Made by a program: the position numbers and the translations under genes. Shown here one piece after another: positions 37,113-48,452 of a stretch of DNA of 64,000 nt. Each line of letters opens with the position of its first letter. Within the stretch, counting starts at the first letter, position 1. The stretch is taken from positions 1,304,687 through 1,368,686 of the forward strand of contig JALECJ010000257.1 in NCBI GenBank assembly GCA_023515745.1, in the 5' to 3' direction. The DNA comes from Amoeboaphelidium protococcarum (lineage: Eukaryota > Aphelidiomycota > Aphelidea). Under the pieces are notes generated by a model. It was not told the origin of the DNA and searched no databases. It saw nothing but the letters and a program-made list of their open reading frames with translations.

Positions 37113-38693
37113 TCATTATGAACCTTCACTATTCCTAATATAACTACTGAGATCAACAAGACCGCATACACCATCATTCTTAGATTGGAGCTCCTTGAGA
37201 CATTATACAACATGATCAACTGACAATTACAAGCTAGAGCCCATAACTTGACGACGGTCTTTACCAGACAATTTACAACGCTCGCCCATAAAGTCTCTGT
37301 ACAAAACTCTATTGGTCTCCTCAGCCAAAGCCTATCTTCCAGATAGATCAAGCAAACTCCTTACTGGACTCTGCATAGGATCGGGATACGCCAATATACT
37401 GAAGGTATCAGTGAGAACACTCTAAATTAGTGGTGAATCATCATCTCTAAACTCTTCTTATAAACTCTGTCCATACTATAAAGCCTAGGCAAGGATAACG
37501 TCTCCCGATTAACTGCTGTCAGTTGACATAATACTACCATCATGGTCACCATCAATCTGCATCTAATGATCAGCATTCTGAGGATAATTAACTTGGATTA
37601 TCATTTCAATAAACTTTCTGCATTTTAGATGGACATACGCAAGCTCTTCATCATCAAAAGCACACGGATATATTCTATCAATCAGAGAGATGGCATTATC
37701 GATATCACCCTTGCTGATGAGACTGCATATGTCCCTTCTCTACTCGCAGTCTTGTAGTCTGCGTTATAGATCTGCTTAAGATAACTGAGGAAATGAACTG
37801 GCCAATGAACGTGCACTCTCCAGCATACCTTCATATAGAAGATAGTTGAGCACAATGAGGCCGAGATCATCCTCGAGAACATCATAACTGCTATGGATAA
37901 CCTGTTAATACAACTTTGCCTTCTCCTCCTTGATGTATTGGATAATGTCAAATCTGAATGGCTTCTATCCGAAATTAGACTCTACTATTTCACCAACTGT
38001 TCTCAGGCCAACACACGGATATAGTTGCAAATTCTACCTGGTGATAGTTACGGAGGAAGTTCGCGCTGACGAACCAGAAGAGGATTGTAAATTCAGTTAC
38101 CGATAAAAGTCCCTAAAAGCAACACCAATTAATGATCCATTCTTGGTATAAAATATGTCACCAGAGTGAAAGTTCACACCGCAGCCAATCACATCTCCAG
38201 TGGTAAAAGTGGGTCCAAACGGAACTCCAGTGCCACTGCAACCAAAGCTGTTACCATCGTCTCCGTGATATCCCCAACTCTACAACTCCCAGCCGGGAAG
38301 CCGGGCCAGGGATACATTCTACAATTAGTACCCGATTCCTATATATCCATCTCTACCCTTGTCCACTATAGTTGTCTCATAGTAGTGAATGCTGTGATAC
38401 GGACGAGCATACGTATTCGCACGGACAGATGCAGCGTCAGAATCGGATTTCCCAGGCCCACTGTAAGTCACCCTGAGCTATTATCTTGACAAGTCTAAAA
38501 TTGCACACTTATCCTTGGTACTCCAGCCGCTAGGGAACTGATTAATAGACTATGACTGGGTGTACTCTTGTATGGAATCATCACCAGTGTCACCAAATGG
38601 GTACAAGCTAAGATATTACATATACTCTGGCATCTTCTTTTACTACCCCGATACAACAACGGGAACTTATTAATTCTCTTCACTCGGCGTCAT
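37113..38693 (-). CDS. RanBP9/10-like SPRY-LisH-CTLH-CRA protein
   Basis: This 526-residue frame runs from ATG 38693 to TGA 37113-37115, without introns. Homologues are the RanBP9/Gid1 scaffold of the CTLH/GID ubiquitin ligase in nucleus and cytoplasm. A SPRY domain (about 45-225) contains [18 protein letters not shown], a [11 protein letters not shown] block and [10 protein letters not shown]. LisH and CTLH segments follow ([28 protein letters not shown]). A CRA domain contains [12 protein letters not shown] and ends near [11 protein letters not shown]. Order and wording match the family fully. Only the Pro/Gln-rich leader of animal RanBP9 is missing. An acidic linker with DGDHDG lies between CTLH and CRA. 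It is tail-to-tail with the UBE2C-like gene, 120 bases apart. Confidence 0.93.
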
Positions 38694-39099
38694 ATTTATA
38701 GTTACCAATTACAGTTTATCACTTTAATGTTCAATACTACAGGATGAGACTGATAGTAGTCGGATTGTAAACTACTTTAAATGAAAAGAATCCACAGGTT
38801 ATTCAGACGAATAATTCGCTCGCTGTTTCAAACGAAGAGAGACGTTGAGCGTTGCTTTAACATTATTCAACCAGTGACGCGTTTGAATATGTAAGAGCAG
38901 GCGTTTATTTCCTCTCATGGCATTGCTCTAAATATAGAGTGGGATTTTCATCCTCTCAATATGAAACATTGCCTGTGATAAGACTATACTTCAAATAGAA
39001 TCAAGTGAAAATATCCTTAGAATGACATGTAAGAAATCTGATGAAATTTATTCATTCATCAAGACAAATAGATACAAATAGTGGATCAACATGTCTCTC
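38694..39099. other. Intergenic
   Basis: This is the upstream region of the RanBP9/10-like gene and downstream region of cytochrome b5, both on the minus strand. ACGCGT lies at 38877-38882, about 185 bases from the RanBP9/10 start. No coding segment is seen. Confidence 0.4.
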
Positions 39100-39647
39100 T
39101 CACTTGTACAGCACCTTGATCATTACCGCTGCGATGAGTACCAATGGAACAAATAATCTGACGTAGAACATACCATCTGCCTGTTACTAATGACCTCCCT
39201 TGTTACTGTTAGAAGATGACGCAGAACTCTTGTTGACTTGAGTATTAGGCGATTTGACAGCACCATCAGAAGTCTACATAATTTAGATAACGCTGAAAGC
39301 AATCATTAATTAGTATACATCTTAGTATAGCAATGATCTAACCTTTAAAGAACCGACGAGGTAATCTTTTAACTGCTCTCGCGCGTCTTCACTGTGTCCA
39401 ACATCCTCAAAAGCCTCAGTAGCATCCTGGCCAGCATGTTCAAGCAAAACTTCTTCTCCACCAGGGCTACATAATTTATTCGGTGATAAATGAGTAGAAA
39501 TAATCAAGTAACATAATTAGAGACAACTTACTGCTCATCTAGGAACTTTGTCACGTTATACACTTGATTGTGGACGGTGAACCAGATGTCGGTCTTTGCC
39601 TAATGCATCGCCACCTCATCTGCTGAATACTCTTTTACTGGCGCCAT
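39100..39647 (-). CDS. Cytochrome b5, tail-anchored
   Basis: Exons are 39647-39532, 39466-39343 and 39273-39100, giving 137 residues; both introns end in ATGTAG. The product carries electrons to lipid desaturases and similar enzymes at the ER face. The haem fold is complete: [20 protein letters not shown], with the first axial His split by intron 1, and [13 protein letters not shown] with the second axial His in VGHS. A Ser/Asn-rich linker then leads to a C-terminal membrane anchor ([17 protein letters not shown]). The start is the ATG 10 residues before the domain. The stop is TGA 39100-39102. Confidence 0.93.
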
Positions 39648-40422
39648 TTGATTACTAATTATCTATTTAGAATTCTTCAAAAGATTGAAAGAGGTAATAT
39701 AATTTGCTGTTTGAAGCAGGCCCGCTGTGCGTTAGATTTCCTCTGAAGAAAGAATTATTATCGGCTTTGAAGGCTCGGCTCGAGCGCGATATTCAGTAGA
39801 ATTGTGGCTGATCGAATCGGTGCATGTCGAAGCTTTATCGCTACACGCTAGTTCCATATATAAGCCTTCATTTTATTCTAGGCACTAGTACTTGGTCCCA
39901 CATGACAAGGTAAAGAAGACATTAGAATGTGAGTCAGTATGAGATTTTATTGAAACGATAATATGAGCGTGCTAAATACATGCTAAGATCATAAGCACGC
40001 TTTGTCTTTGTTCGTTAGTCTGATGAGCAAAACATATTTTGTCTATTATAAAAACAAGGAGAGTCCTTTAATTACACGGACAAGCTGCAACTTGATCTTA
40101 AAATTCCTGAGATTGTTCCAAAGTATTTATAGGACGAGAAAGTAAGAAAGCATAACTCTCTTTGTGAAGTGGTGCCAGCAACTAAAGCAGTTGCTAAGGA
40201 GAAGATTGGACTAAACGTGTGCGTACCAAACCGTTGCAAAAGAAGAGCCCGATGGATGAAACGCGCGTTTCAGACAATGTGAAACAGAAATGCACTCCGT
40301 TTCAGAATATATCACATGACCATTGTGAAATGGAAACAAACAAACAAACAATAGAACAAAACGCAAACTCGACCCCACACTAATTTCTTATCCTCCTGGC
40401 TCTACACATCTACGAAAGGAAA
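39648..40422. other. Intergenic with possible coding remnant
   Basis: On the plus strand, about 40010-40281 reads open as SDEQNIFCLLQKQGESFNYTDK and on to a basic NRCKRRARWMKRAF end before TGA. It has no start, no introns that I can place and no recognised family. The region also contains GAGCGCGA (39781-39788). I would not call a gene here. Confidence 0.3.
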
Positions 40423-41555
40423 ATGTCTATTGCTGGAGAACAGTGCGACTTTAGTGAAGCATTATTTGCTGATACTACAACTACTACTACTACTACTACT
40501 ACTACCACTTTGTTTGGCGCCGCCGCTGTGGCTAGAGTGTGCTACTCTGCTGCTGCTTGTTGGGCGTTCCGTAAAGCTCCACCTCCACCATCCCCCCTCA
40601 TCTCCACCTCCACTCCACCCGGAACACCACAAGTTAAGAAGCTGTAGCATAGGCCTAGTAACTTCCTCTCTGCTTCTCCGCCTCCTAGACATGTGCTGAA
40701 CTTTGTGTCAGTGACGGGAGAGCTGTCCCTGAGAGTAGATGAAGTGAAAAGTCGACACTCTGGGGCGACAGTGGCCACACAAGGTAACTCTGGTTCTGGT
40801 TCTGGCTCTGCTGGCTCTACTCCGCTTTCTGTCGCTGCTCCATCTGTTGCTGGTCCTCCTGGTACTCCTGGTCCTGAGTCTAGTGATGCCGCTCCTGCCT
40901 CTGCTCTGTGTCAGGTTATTGCACCGTTGATGCCTCGTGCTCCGGTGTTTCCGACTGGCGAGCTTCGATCTCCTCGTCCTGGCTTCGGTATACCAATGTT
41001 AGAGTTCCGCTAGGCTGCGCTTGGCAATGAGAAAATTCAGGCTCAAGCTGGTAAATCCAGCCTAGCTGATCGTTTTCTTAAAGCCATGAAGCAAGGTCCT
41101 GCTGGTTACCGCGATAACGGAAAAGCTGACCGGCGTCGTCGATAAGAAGTAACAGACAGCTGGTAGGCTAAGCTGAAGACGATGGGTGGCACTCGTCGCT
41201 TTTCCCGTGTATGGCATTCTGTGACTCCTGATAATCTGGAAGACTTTGACATCCTTAGGGAGGCCAAGCCTGAAAGTACGTCGGTGGAATAGATTGCTAG
41301 CGGAAAAGTAAAGAAGATGATTCCTTGGTCTAATGGCAAGTCTTTTTATAGACGCACCACGATCGAGGTCTCCTTCTTGTAGACTGCCTAGTATGCTACA
41401 ATGGACTTCTACATTGAGCGGAATAGAGCTGGTAAGTCGAACCAAGGCTGGTTTGCCTTGTGGGACTTGTTTTAGAGGCTGGTTATCTCTGAGTAAGTTT
41501 ATATCTATCTGTTTGCAATTCTCTAATCTATAATGCTCGTTTGTGTAGTTCATGA
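40423..41555 (+). CDS. Unrecognised protein, Thr/Pro/Gly-rich N-terminal half
   Basis: ATG 40423 opens a frame that stays open in Gln decoding to TGA 41764-41766 (447 residues). If a 56-base GTAAGT to GTGTAG intron (41493-41548) is removed, it ends at TGA 41553-41555 (358 residues). The first 200 residues are low-complexity: a run of twelve Thr near residue 20, a proline cluster, and SGSGSGSAGS followed by APSVAGPPGTPGPESS. The second half is better composed and basic: RFSRVWHSVTPDNLEDFDIL, then SFYRRTTIEVSFLQTAQYATMDFYIERN. I recognise no domain. The TGTAG ending makes the intron credible. The gene may continue into the spliced exons at 41775-42206. Base composition is richer in G+C than in its neighbours. 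Confidence 0.5.
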
Positions 41556-41670
41556 ATTTGAATCTGGATGGCCACCTCTGCTCTGTATATAGGTTCGACT
41601 ACACAACAACATCACAGCAACTACACAACAACTACGACGACAACAACAGCTAACACACAACTAACGTAGT

Positions 41671-41736
41671 TTAATAATAAAAAATACAAAAAATACAAAA
41701 AAAATTAATACAAAAAATATAAAAATACCAAAAAAA
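41671..41736 (+). repeat. A-rich tandem tract
   Basis: An irregular tandem of A-runs separated by TAC or TAT, on the plus strand, lies between the two candidate exon groups. It could be untranslated or intronic sequence of the surrounding gene. Confidence 0.6.
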
Positions 41737-41774
41737 GGCCCTAGGCCATGTTCTCTAACCTGTTGAATGTGTAG

Positions 41775-42206
41775 GTACTTTACTGCTGCTGCGACCTTCT
41801 GGTTTCGGACTCTTTGTGGACTTTGAGGACTTTATTGGATTGTATGGTAAGTGTATTCTATATTGAGGTGACGACAAGGTTTTGGTACGAGAAGCAAGTG
41901 GCGGACGTGATACATTCTCATCCATCGGTAAGGTTCTACTTCTTGCTGATATTTCAACATTACACTTTATGATCTCTCTCGCTATGTAGGATGAGTTTGT
42001 GATTGCAACTTGCTTCGCCCAGTTAAGGTTGCAGCAGGAAGGTAAGCTTGTATTATTCGTTGTTGTAACTTTTGTAAACTGATGTAGGTGTCATATTGCT
42101 CCGGTCGCTGTCACTTTGTCTTCTGGTTTGCATGATACGTTTCCTCCGACTATTTTCCCCATCTCTGGTTCTCAATCACTCGCTGTTGTTGCATGTCTCT
42201 CTTTGA
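41775..42206 (+). CDS. Spliced exons of unidentified gene
   Basis: Three exon-like segments (41775-41927, 41990-42041, 42088-42206) join in one open frame to TGA 42204-42206. The two introns (GTAAGG to ATGTAG, GTAAGC to ATGTAG) fit the window's splice pattern, and a GTGTAG acceptor precedes the first segment. The joined peptide reads LLDCMVSVFYIEVTTRFWYEKQ, then VIHSHPSDEFVIATCFAQLRLQ, then a hydrophobic end. The 5' exon could be the frame starting at 40423, but I cannot find a donor in the right phase. No family is recognised. Confidence 0.45.
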
Positions 42207-43020
42207 CACAGGTCTGCCCACGGCTCTCCCCCTCCACATGCTCAGCCTCGTTACTTGTCTCTGTGCATTGCTTAATGGCTGCCTGGTTATGACTGATCCT
42301 CTCAAGACCTCTCTGCTTCTGTCTGGCTTATGGTAAGTACTGGCTCAATTCGTCTATTCTGCTCTGGTCAAGCTCGGTCTATTTTCTATGTCTCCATCCT
42401 CTGTCCTCTTCTCGTCTCTTCTTCCTCTGGTGTCTCCTGTACTCTGCCTGACTGGTGTATCCTCTTGCACGCGTTCCTGAATATCAGTTTATCCAAATGC
42501 ACATTATAGTCCTCTGCTGCTTCCTCTGTTGGTATCTTTCCTCCCTCTCTCCTCTCGGTTGGTATGCCCTCTCTCTCTCTCTCTCTCTCTCTCTGCTGGT
42601 ATACCCTTCCATTCTCTGTCTGTCTCTATGTTGGTATCCTCTTCCTCTGCCTGATTCTCTTTCTGCTGGCGTGCCTCTACCTCGCTGGATCACTTTGGAT
42701 GTTGAACATTGATGGCAGTTGAATTTTAATTCTTTCTCTTTGTAAAATGATATCTAATAACTTGAGTTTCGTCCCTTAAAATACATTTCAATCTTAGTGA
42801 AGTAAAGCGCCAGTTCAGCTACCATATAGTACAAATCTTTGAACAAACTTTACTGAGACGCGGTAATCTAACGTTGCGATTCTTGCGTGATCAACTGTGA
42901 CTGAGTGCAAGACAAAGGGGCGCTTAGTGATTGCCTTTCAGGACTCTAATTTCGCTGAGGATTCGTCTATCGAGCGTATTACAACAACAACCCACACTTA
43001 CAATATTTCAAGTTTAAAAT
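42207..43020. other. Pyrimidine-rich non-coding stretch
   Basis: The plus strand is strongly C/T-rich from about 42200 to 42710 and contains the degenerate repeat described separately. From 42720 to 43020 is the upstream region of the UEV gene, with GACGCGG near 42855. No gene is seen. Confidence 0.4.
42520..42690 (+). repeat. Degenerate GTTGGTAT/CT repeat with CT microsatellite
   Basis: At least five imperfect units of the form (C/T)TG(T/C)TGGTATnC followed by a CT-rich run lie here. The uninterrupted CT run covers about 42569-42594. A frame through it would read LCWYLxxLSL-like repeats, but nothing shows that it is translated. Confidence 0.7.
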
Positions 43021-43828
43021 ATGGCCAAAGTACCGCGTAATTTCAAGTTATTAGAAGAGTTGGAGAAGGGAGAGAAGGGGATTGGAGATGGAAGTGTCAG
43101 TTATGGGCTGGCAGACAGTGACGATCTGCTAATGTCCAATTGGAACGGCACCATACTAGGTCCATCACACGTAAGTTGAACTTATAGAACATGCGCCTAT
43201 AAGCTATATGATGCTTTCGCTCACTATGAAAATCTCATACGTCTTTATTATCCTCATTGTCAATCTCTAAACACTCGCATTGCTATTTTTTAAGTCTATT
43301 ATGTTCCAAATCAATAGCAGTGTATGAAAATAGAGAGATTGAACGATGGATGATGATGATGAGTGTATGAGATCTGTAGTTGGAGTGAATCTATACAATT
43401 TTGTAGACTGTGCATGAGAATAGAATATACTCTGTCAAGATCCATTGTGGTGACAATTATCCTGAAGAGGCACCTACTGTGTACTTTCACAGCAAGATTA
43501 ATCTGAGCTGTGTGAATTAGTCTAATGGACGCGTAAGATTTTTTATATAGTTGATATGCTCTATTGTCTTACATTATAATATGCTGTTCCATTGTTATGG
43601 TTTTGGTGTAGGTTGAAAAGTCTAAATTGAACTGTCTTAGCTCTTGGAGAAGAACATTTTCCATTGAGACTGTGCTCAGTGAATTGAGAAAGTAAGTCTA
43701 GTATTATAGTTGTTGTTGTATACTTTGATGATGTCCTTATATAACTCTTTGATCAGTTGTGTAGAGAAATGGCATCTGGATCCAATAAGAAGGCAACTCA
43801 ACCTCCAGAAGGTTCGTATTACAATTGA
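43021..43828 (+). CDS. Ubiquitin E2 variant (UEV, UBE2V/Mms2 type)
   Basis: Exons are 43021-43170, 43407-43532, 43612-43691 and 43765-43828, giving 139 residues. The introns end in TTGTAG, GTGTAG and GTGTAG. UEVs lack the catalytic Cys and pair with Ubc13 to build Lys63-linked chains in DNA damage tolerance and signalling. [42 protein letters not shown], and a QPPEGSYYN end match the family along the whole length. The residue aligned with an E2 active-site Cys sits in the NLSCVNQSNG region, where no HPN triad exists. That is as expected for a UEV, although one Cys is nearby. The second intron follows an exon ending in ACGC, close to the junction. The stop is TGA 43826-43828. Confidence 0.93.
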
Positions 43829-44013
43829 TCACTGTACTGTATTGTACAGTATGCCAATGTATTAACTATCACATTGATAATGGTACATTGATCGCCATTT
43901 AATACACTCTGTATGCATTAAACTAGTTGTTGTTAGACTTTTCACAATCTTTATAAGTTACGCATAAAATAATAAAAAACATAAGTAATGTTTATTCAGA
44001 TACATGATAATAT

Positions 44014-45333
44014 TCAGACTAGATTCTTGAACAAGTCTTCCTTAAGCTGTTCAGCATCAAGAGCATTCTGCAACTTGAGTTGGCAAATCTTGACACGACT
44101 CTACAACTGGTCCAACTATTAGGATACATAAGATTAATGTGGCTAAATCAACGCTCTATTATCAGCAGAATCAGAATCCTGAGTATTATGTTGATCTGAA
44201 TGACTCTTCTTCTCCTGTGGACTCTGCAAGCCTTTCTACTACTACTACTATTATCGACCAAGATGAGTGGACTGATTCAGACTATTATCAGAGAAATTAT
44301 CTCGCTCCATGGACTGCTTATCACTACTGCGTGTAGATCCACCGCCTGAAGCCAATTGATTAACACTAGTGGATGATATATCATGAGGCAGCAGAGTATA
44401 CATTGATGGATTATAGGTGGTATTATTACCGCGTTCCAAAGATTCAATTTGACTACAACTTGTTACATCTTCAATAGCTGCGGCAATTGAATTAATGTCT
44501 TCACACACCAACTTTAATGCATGTCCATCCGCACTGAATAACGGATTCACAGTAATATTGTCCAACCAGTTCTCCTTGTCCAGATGCTATAACAGTACAC
44601 GATCAGATTCGCTCTGGAAGTACGAAACAGTAAGGGGATAGTACTTGTCAGCATGTACACCAAGGTCATCCAACTTATCCTGTGGTATGTTATCATACTA
44701 CTACTACTTTTAGACTTTCTTTGACGTGGCGGTAGCGGTAGTAGCACTCTTAGACTAGCTACTAGCATGATGATCACGAGGATAAGTTCTGAATGCTCCA
44801 ATCTCCACCTTCTAACATCCACCTTCAGCATTACTCAGCGTTGTCTTGGGATCGATCACCACCGCCAAGTACGGTTCACTAAACTACTATTGCAACTGCT
44901 GAGTACTAACATCAATCCCGCTGAGCCAGCATTTATATCCAGGGTGAGAGTGATACCATCCAATTACATTCTCCATGCGTCCAGACTGATGATACATCTC
45001 CATGTACTGCACCATGTACTCGTACGCTTCAGCCTGAGCATTCACACGCGTTTCCGTACCCTCAACAGGTAGACTGAAGGAGTCCAGCACTACCAGACTG
45101 TTGCCACTCACCCTGCCAATCATCAGGCCCATCACTTCAATGTCTCCCCCAGAGTGAGCATGTGTTGTCATTTTAACCAGAGCCGAAGCAGATATGTGAA
45201 CATGTTTAAAGTACTCTGGATCACCTAGCCATGGCTTTGCATCCAACTAAGACTTTTAATTCTTTGGATCAAATTTGAATAAGTGAGCGTCTTAATCGTT
45301 GTTGCTTTCCTTTAATTAATTCTAGACAGTCAT
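44014..45333 (-). CDS. COP9 signalosome subunit 5 (CSN5/JAB1)
   Basis: This 439-residue frame runs from ATG 45333 to TGA 44014-44016, without introns. CSN5 is the metalloprotease that removes NEDD8 from cullins and so resets SCF ligases. The JAMM site is complete: Glu in [14 protein letters not shown] and the SGID Asp in [36 protein letters not shown] and [11 protein letters not shown] also match. The Gln pair before the FSEP segment is TAG TAG. The C-terminal third is longer and more polar than in animals. It has a six-Gln run written TAG five times and TAA once (44236-44253), plus a second Gln/Lys cluster (44698-44712). The C-terminus forms a likely coiled coil ([20 protein letters not shown]). 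It is tail-to-tail with UEV. Confidence 0.95.
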
Positions 45334-45538
45334 ACTATTATTATAATACTTCAAGTTGGAGTTTGATCAGATTAAGTGTTGGATATGCGAGCTTTGATTT
45401 AAAATGAAAAGGAAGATCAAACGAGGAGCGATCAAGTAAAGTGAAAGAGATTATTCGTTGCAGTGATAAATCAGTAAGGTAATTAAAAAGATGTAAAATA
45501 TTATCACCTCCACCTCCACTTAAGTTTCAACATTATAA

Positions 45539-48452
45539 TCAAATTTAAAACTTTTGGCGCTTGATGTGCAGCACATTCTGCTTAATCAAATCGCGCAGCA
45601 TTGGCTGATATACAGACTTCATGGTTGGGAGGAGGATTCCTTAATCACGCAGGCCATTATTCAAAATCAGATTGGCCCCAATGGCAGCTGGGATACCAAC
45701 AGTCTTTGCCATGGCAGTATGACCAGCTGGGTCTCCATACTCTATCATGGAGATGGTATGTCTCTCCTTGGCCGAATCTCCTTTCTAGATTGTAAAGTCA
45801 TGATGAAGTATGACCAAATCTCTCTCACCTTCCTGGTATTTCAACTTCTACTCTAAAACTTCACATAGCGCATCCAATTTGGAGTTTCTATTCTTAATTT
45901 TGAGATCATTGTTGAACAGTCCAAGCCATTTGAAAGCATCCACCACTGCGACTCTCTGATTATCGTGAATCTTGTTGACGAATAATTAATCTAGCGATTG
46001 AGCATCTGCCGACTTGAGACAATGATCCCAGAATGAGGTCCAATCTTGAACTGAAGATGGAAGACGGTTTTAAATGTCCAACATGCCCAAATCTCTCACG
46101 CCACGCATCAATTCACTAAATCCTCTGAATCTCAACGTGCCTCTGAACATTGTGTCCAGATCAGAATCAACCAGGCCATAAGTCTTGATATACTTCATAC
46201 TATCTCTATTAGGGAGCACCTCAAGATTGAAACCTTTGTACAATTCAATACCTTCTGCATAATCTAAAATCGAACCACCTTCTCCGATTTTGACCAATTC
46301 TCCATCCATTCTATACTGCGCCGGATTAAGAGCTGCTAGTAATACACCACGTGGAGACCAACTGAATTTGTATCCAAACGGATTATCTGAGCACTCGGGT
46401 GCAGGCAGACCGCCACACACCGACTTGAAAGATGTGATTTTATATCCTTACGTCTTGACAGAATCAAAGAACTCCATAGCTAGCAGGTGATCAATACCAG
46501 GATCGAGGCCGACTTCATTAAGAACAGATATTCCAGCTTGATCAATCTCTCCTCTTTTGGACTCAATCTAAGGAGACAGATAGCTAGCAGTCACCATATT
46601 TCTCTTTGCAGATATACAGGCATCAAGTACTTACGGATGAAACATTGCAGGTACTAAGCTGATTGCGATATCATGTCTATGCACTAAATCATGGAGTTCT
46701 TTTGCATTGGATACATCTAAACCGGCAATCTGTACATTCTTGTATGGCTGAACAAGTCTATGAGCTTCTTCCTGATTATTACTGGCAATAGTGATATCAA
46801 CATTCCCCTATTATTGCAAGTAGTCAATCACGGGAGCACATACTCTGCCAGATCCCAATATCAGTGCCTTCTTGTTCACTTTAATGCTCAACGCAGAATC
46901 AACCAGAGGCTTTAAATTGTAAAATCTTGAAAGCAGCTTACCATTCTATGCAATCGTTGCATTCTACATCACTTTATTGCTGCCTTTCTGAAGATACTCC
47001 ATTAGCAGAGGTGTCAAATGAGTACTGAAATGCTTAGTTGCTTCGAATGGCATTTCTGCCGGAAGATTATCAATGGACATGACAGTAAAACCATCTTTAC
47101 CAATGCCTGGAGTCTATTTTATCGTCGGCTTGGATGCATCAACAGTAAAGAATGGCTCATCAATAGTGGAAGCATGATCCATAAACTCCAAAGGCCCAGA
47201 AATGTCACAAGATATATCAGCCACAGCCAACATTTTTAAAGGAGTTGACTTTTGTAGCTAATGCAATTAATCATTAGTCAGCAGTCTTGGATAGTTTTCA
47301 TCCCAATAAGCACCATTTACAAGAACTGAAGTTTAAGGTACAACTTTCTCGTGGAATACAGATCGATACGCCTTAGTACCTTGTGTTAAATAATCCTGCA
47401 AATCAAACCGCTTACCTTGAGTGTTCACCAGATAATCCTCAGGCTTCAGCATGACTCCATATATCTTATCACTCTTCAGTTGATCTGCACCAGTCTTTAA
47501 TAATTGATCCAATGTAATCATCTAATGAGGTAGCTTTTGAAAGATTTACAATGCTCCCTACACATACCATATCAATGATATTCAAGTCGATATTCTTAAT
47601 GATTCAAATATATAGAGAGAACATACATACCTTGGTCACGTTGCCAGCACCAGTAAACATAAAGGTCAGAGGTCCGAAATCTTTGGATAGTCCGCCTGAT
47701 GCAATCAATCTACCAGCAGCTGCAACTTGCTCTTCAGCCTGCTTCAGCTCATAATGATTATAAGCTCTAGATATGTTCACAAACGGCGTATTATATCCAT
47801 GGGACAATAACTTTAAACCTAGACCATGTAGGATATCGATCATACCAGCGTATCCAGCATATTATCCAAATGCTACCAATCTTCTCTGCTACTAGTCGAC
47901 CAACAGTTCATAATCCATCAGATGAATATTCTACAATGAATGTAGTAATAAAACTACCACATTACCATAAGGGTATAAACACAGCAACATACCTTTTCCA
48001 AGACACTTTTCAGAAGTGGCATATTATGCTTCTACCCCTTGTGTGTATGACTAAAGAACATGTACTACTTATTAGGAATCAGCTGCTTGGTGGGAACCTC
48101 TTTGATACCCAATATCAAATCAGCCTCACTCAAATCATCCTTAACAATTGCACCAGCCTACACATAATCACTAATAAGAATTACCGATATATTTAGAACA
48201 ATTGGAATAAAAAAATACCTTGGAGTACTCCTAATCAGTGAAAATTCTCTTATTACAAGGTTGAATGAGCACCTACGAATGTTTACTCAGCTCTGAGACA
48301 GCCTGTGGAGTCAGTGGTGAGCGTCGTTCCCACTTTCCCTTATCCTCTCTCCTGATACCGATAGACTTGAACCTCTTCTAAGAATACTGTAACAATTTCA
48401 CTCCATTACCAGCACTGACTAGCAGTAAAGAGGATTGTTTCAACATCATCAT
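45539..48452 (-). CDS. Bifunctional lysine-ketoglutarate reductase/saccharopine dehydrogenase
   Basis: Exons are 48452-48219, 48157-47993, 47930-47631 and 47557-45539, giving 905 residues; introns end in GTGTAG, TTGTAG and GTGTAG. The enzyme joins lysine to 2-oxoglutarate and then splits saccharopine to glutamate and aminoadipic semialdehyde. The reductase half shows GIRREDKGKWERRSPLTPQ, HLMDYELLVD, and MFTGAGNVTK for dinucleotide binding. The dehydrogenase half shows LILGSGRVCAPVIDYLQQ, VGLDPGIDHLLAME, CGGLPAPECSDNPFGYKFSWSP, and FRGTLRFRGFSELM. Order and length match the animal AASS type. The first 30 residues are basic and hydroxyl-rich without acids, like a mitochondrial presequence (inference). 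Its start lies 633 bases from the divergent kinase gene. Confidence 0.95.

Noticed and set aside
37113-39647. Operon-like reading of the minus-strand genes RanBP9/10 and cytochrome b5
   Set aside because: They are 406 bases apart with separate upstream sequence, one has introns and the other none; no sign of polycistronic processing.
39960-40281. Possible small gene before 40423
   Set aside because: One frame is open but has no start, no domain and no placed introns; chance open runs are common when only TGA stops.
41062-41553. 163-residue open frame on the minus strand
   Set aside because: It is a shadow of the plus-strand gene starting at 40423; no domain, no splice support and no homologous wording.
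41585-41600. GGTTCGACTAC resembling a tRNA B box
   Set aside because: No A box, acceptor stem or cloverleaf can be drawn around it.
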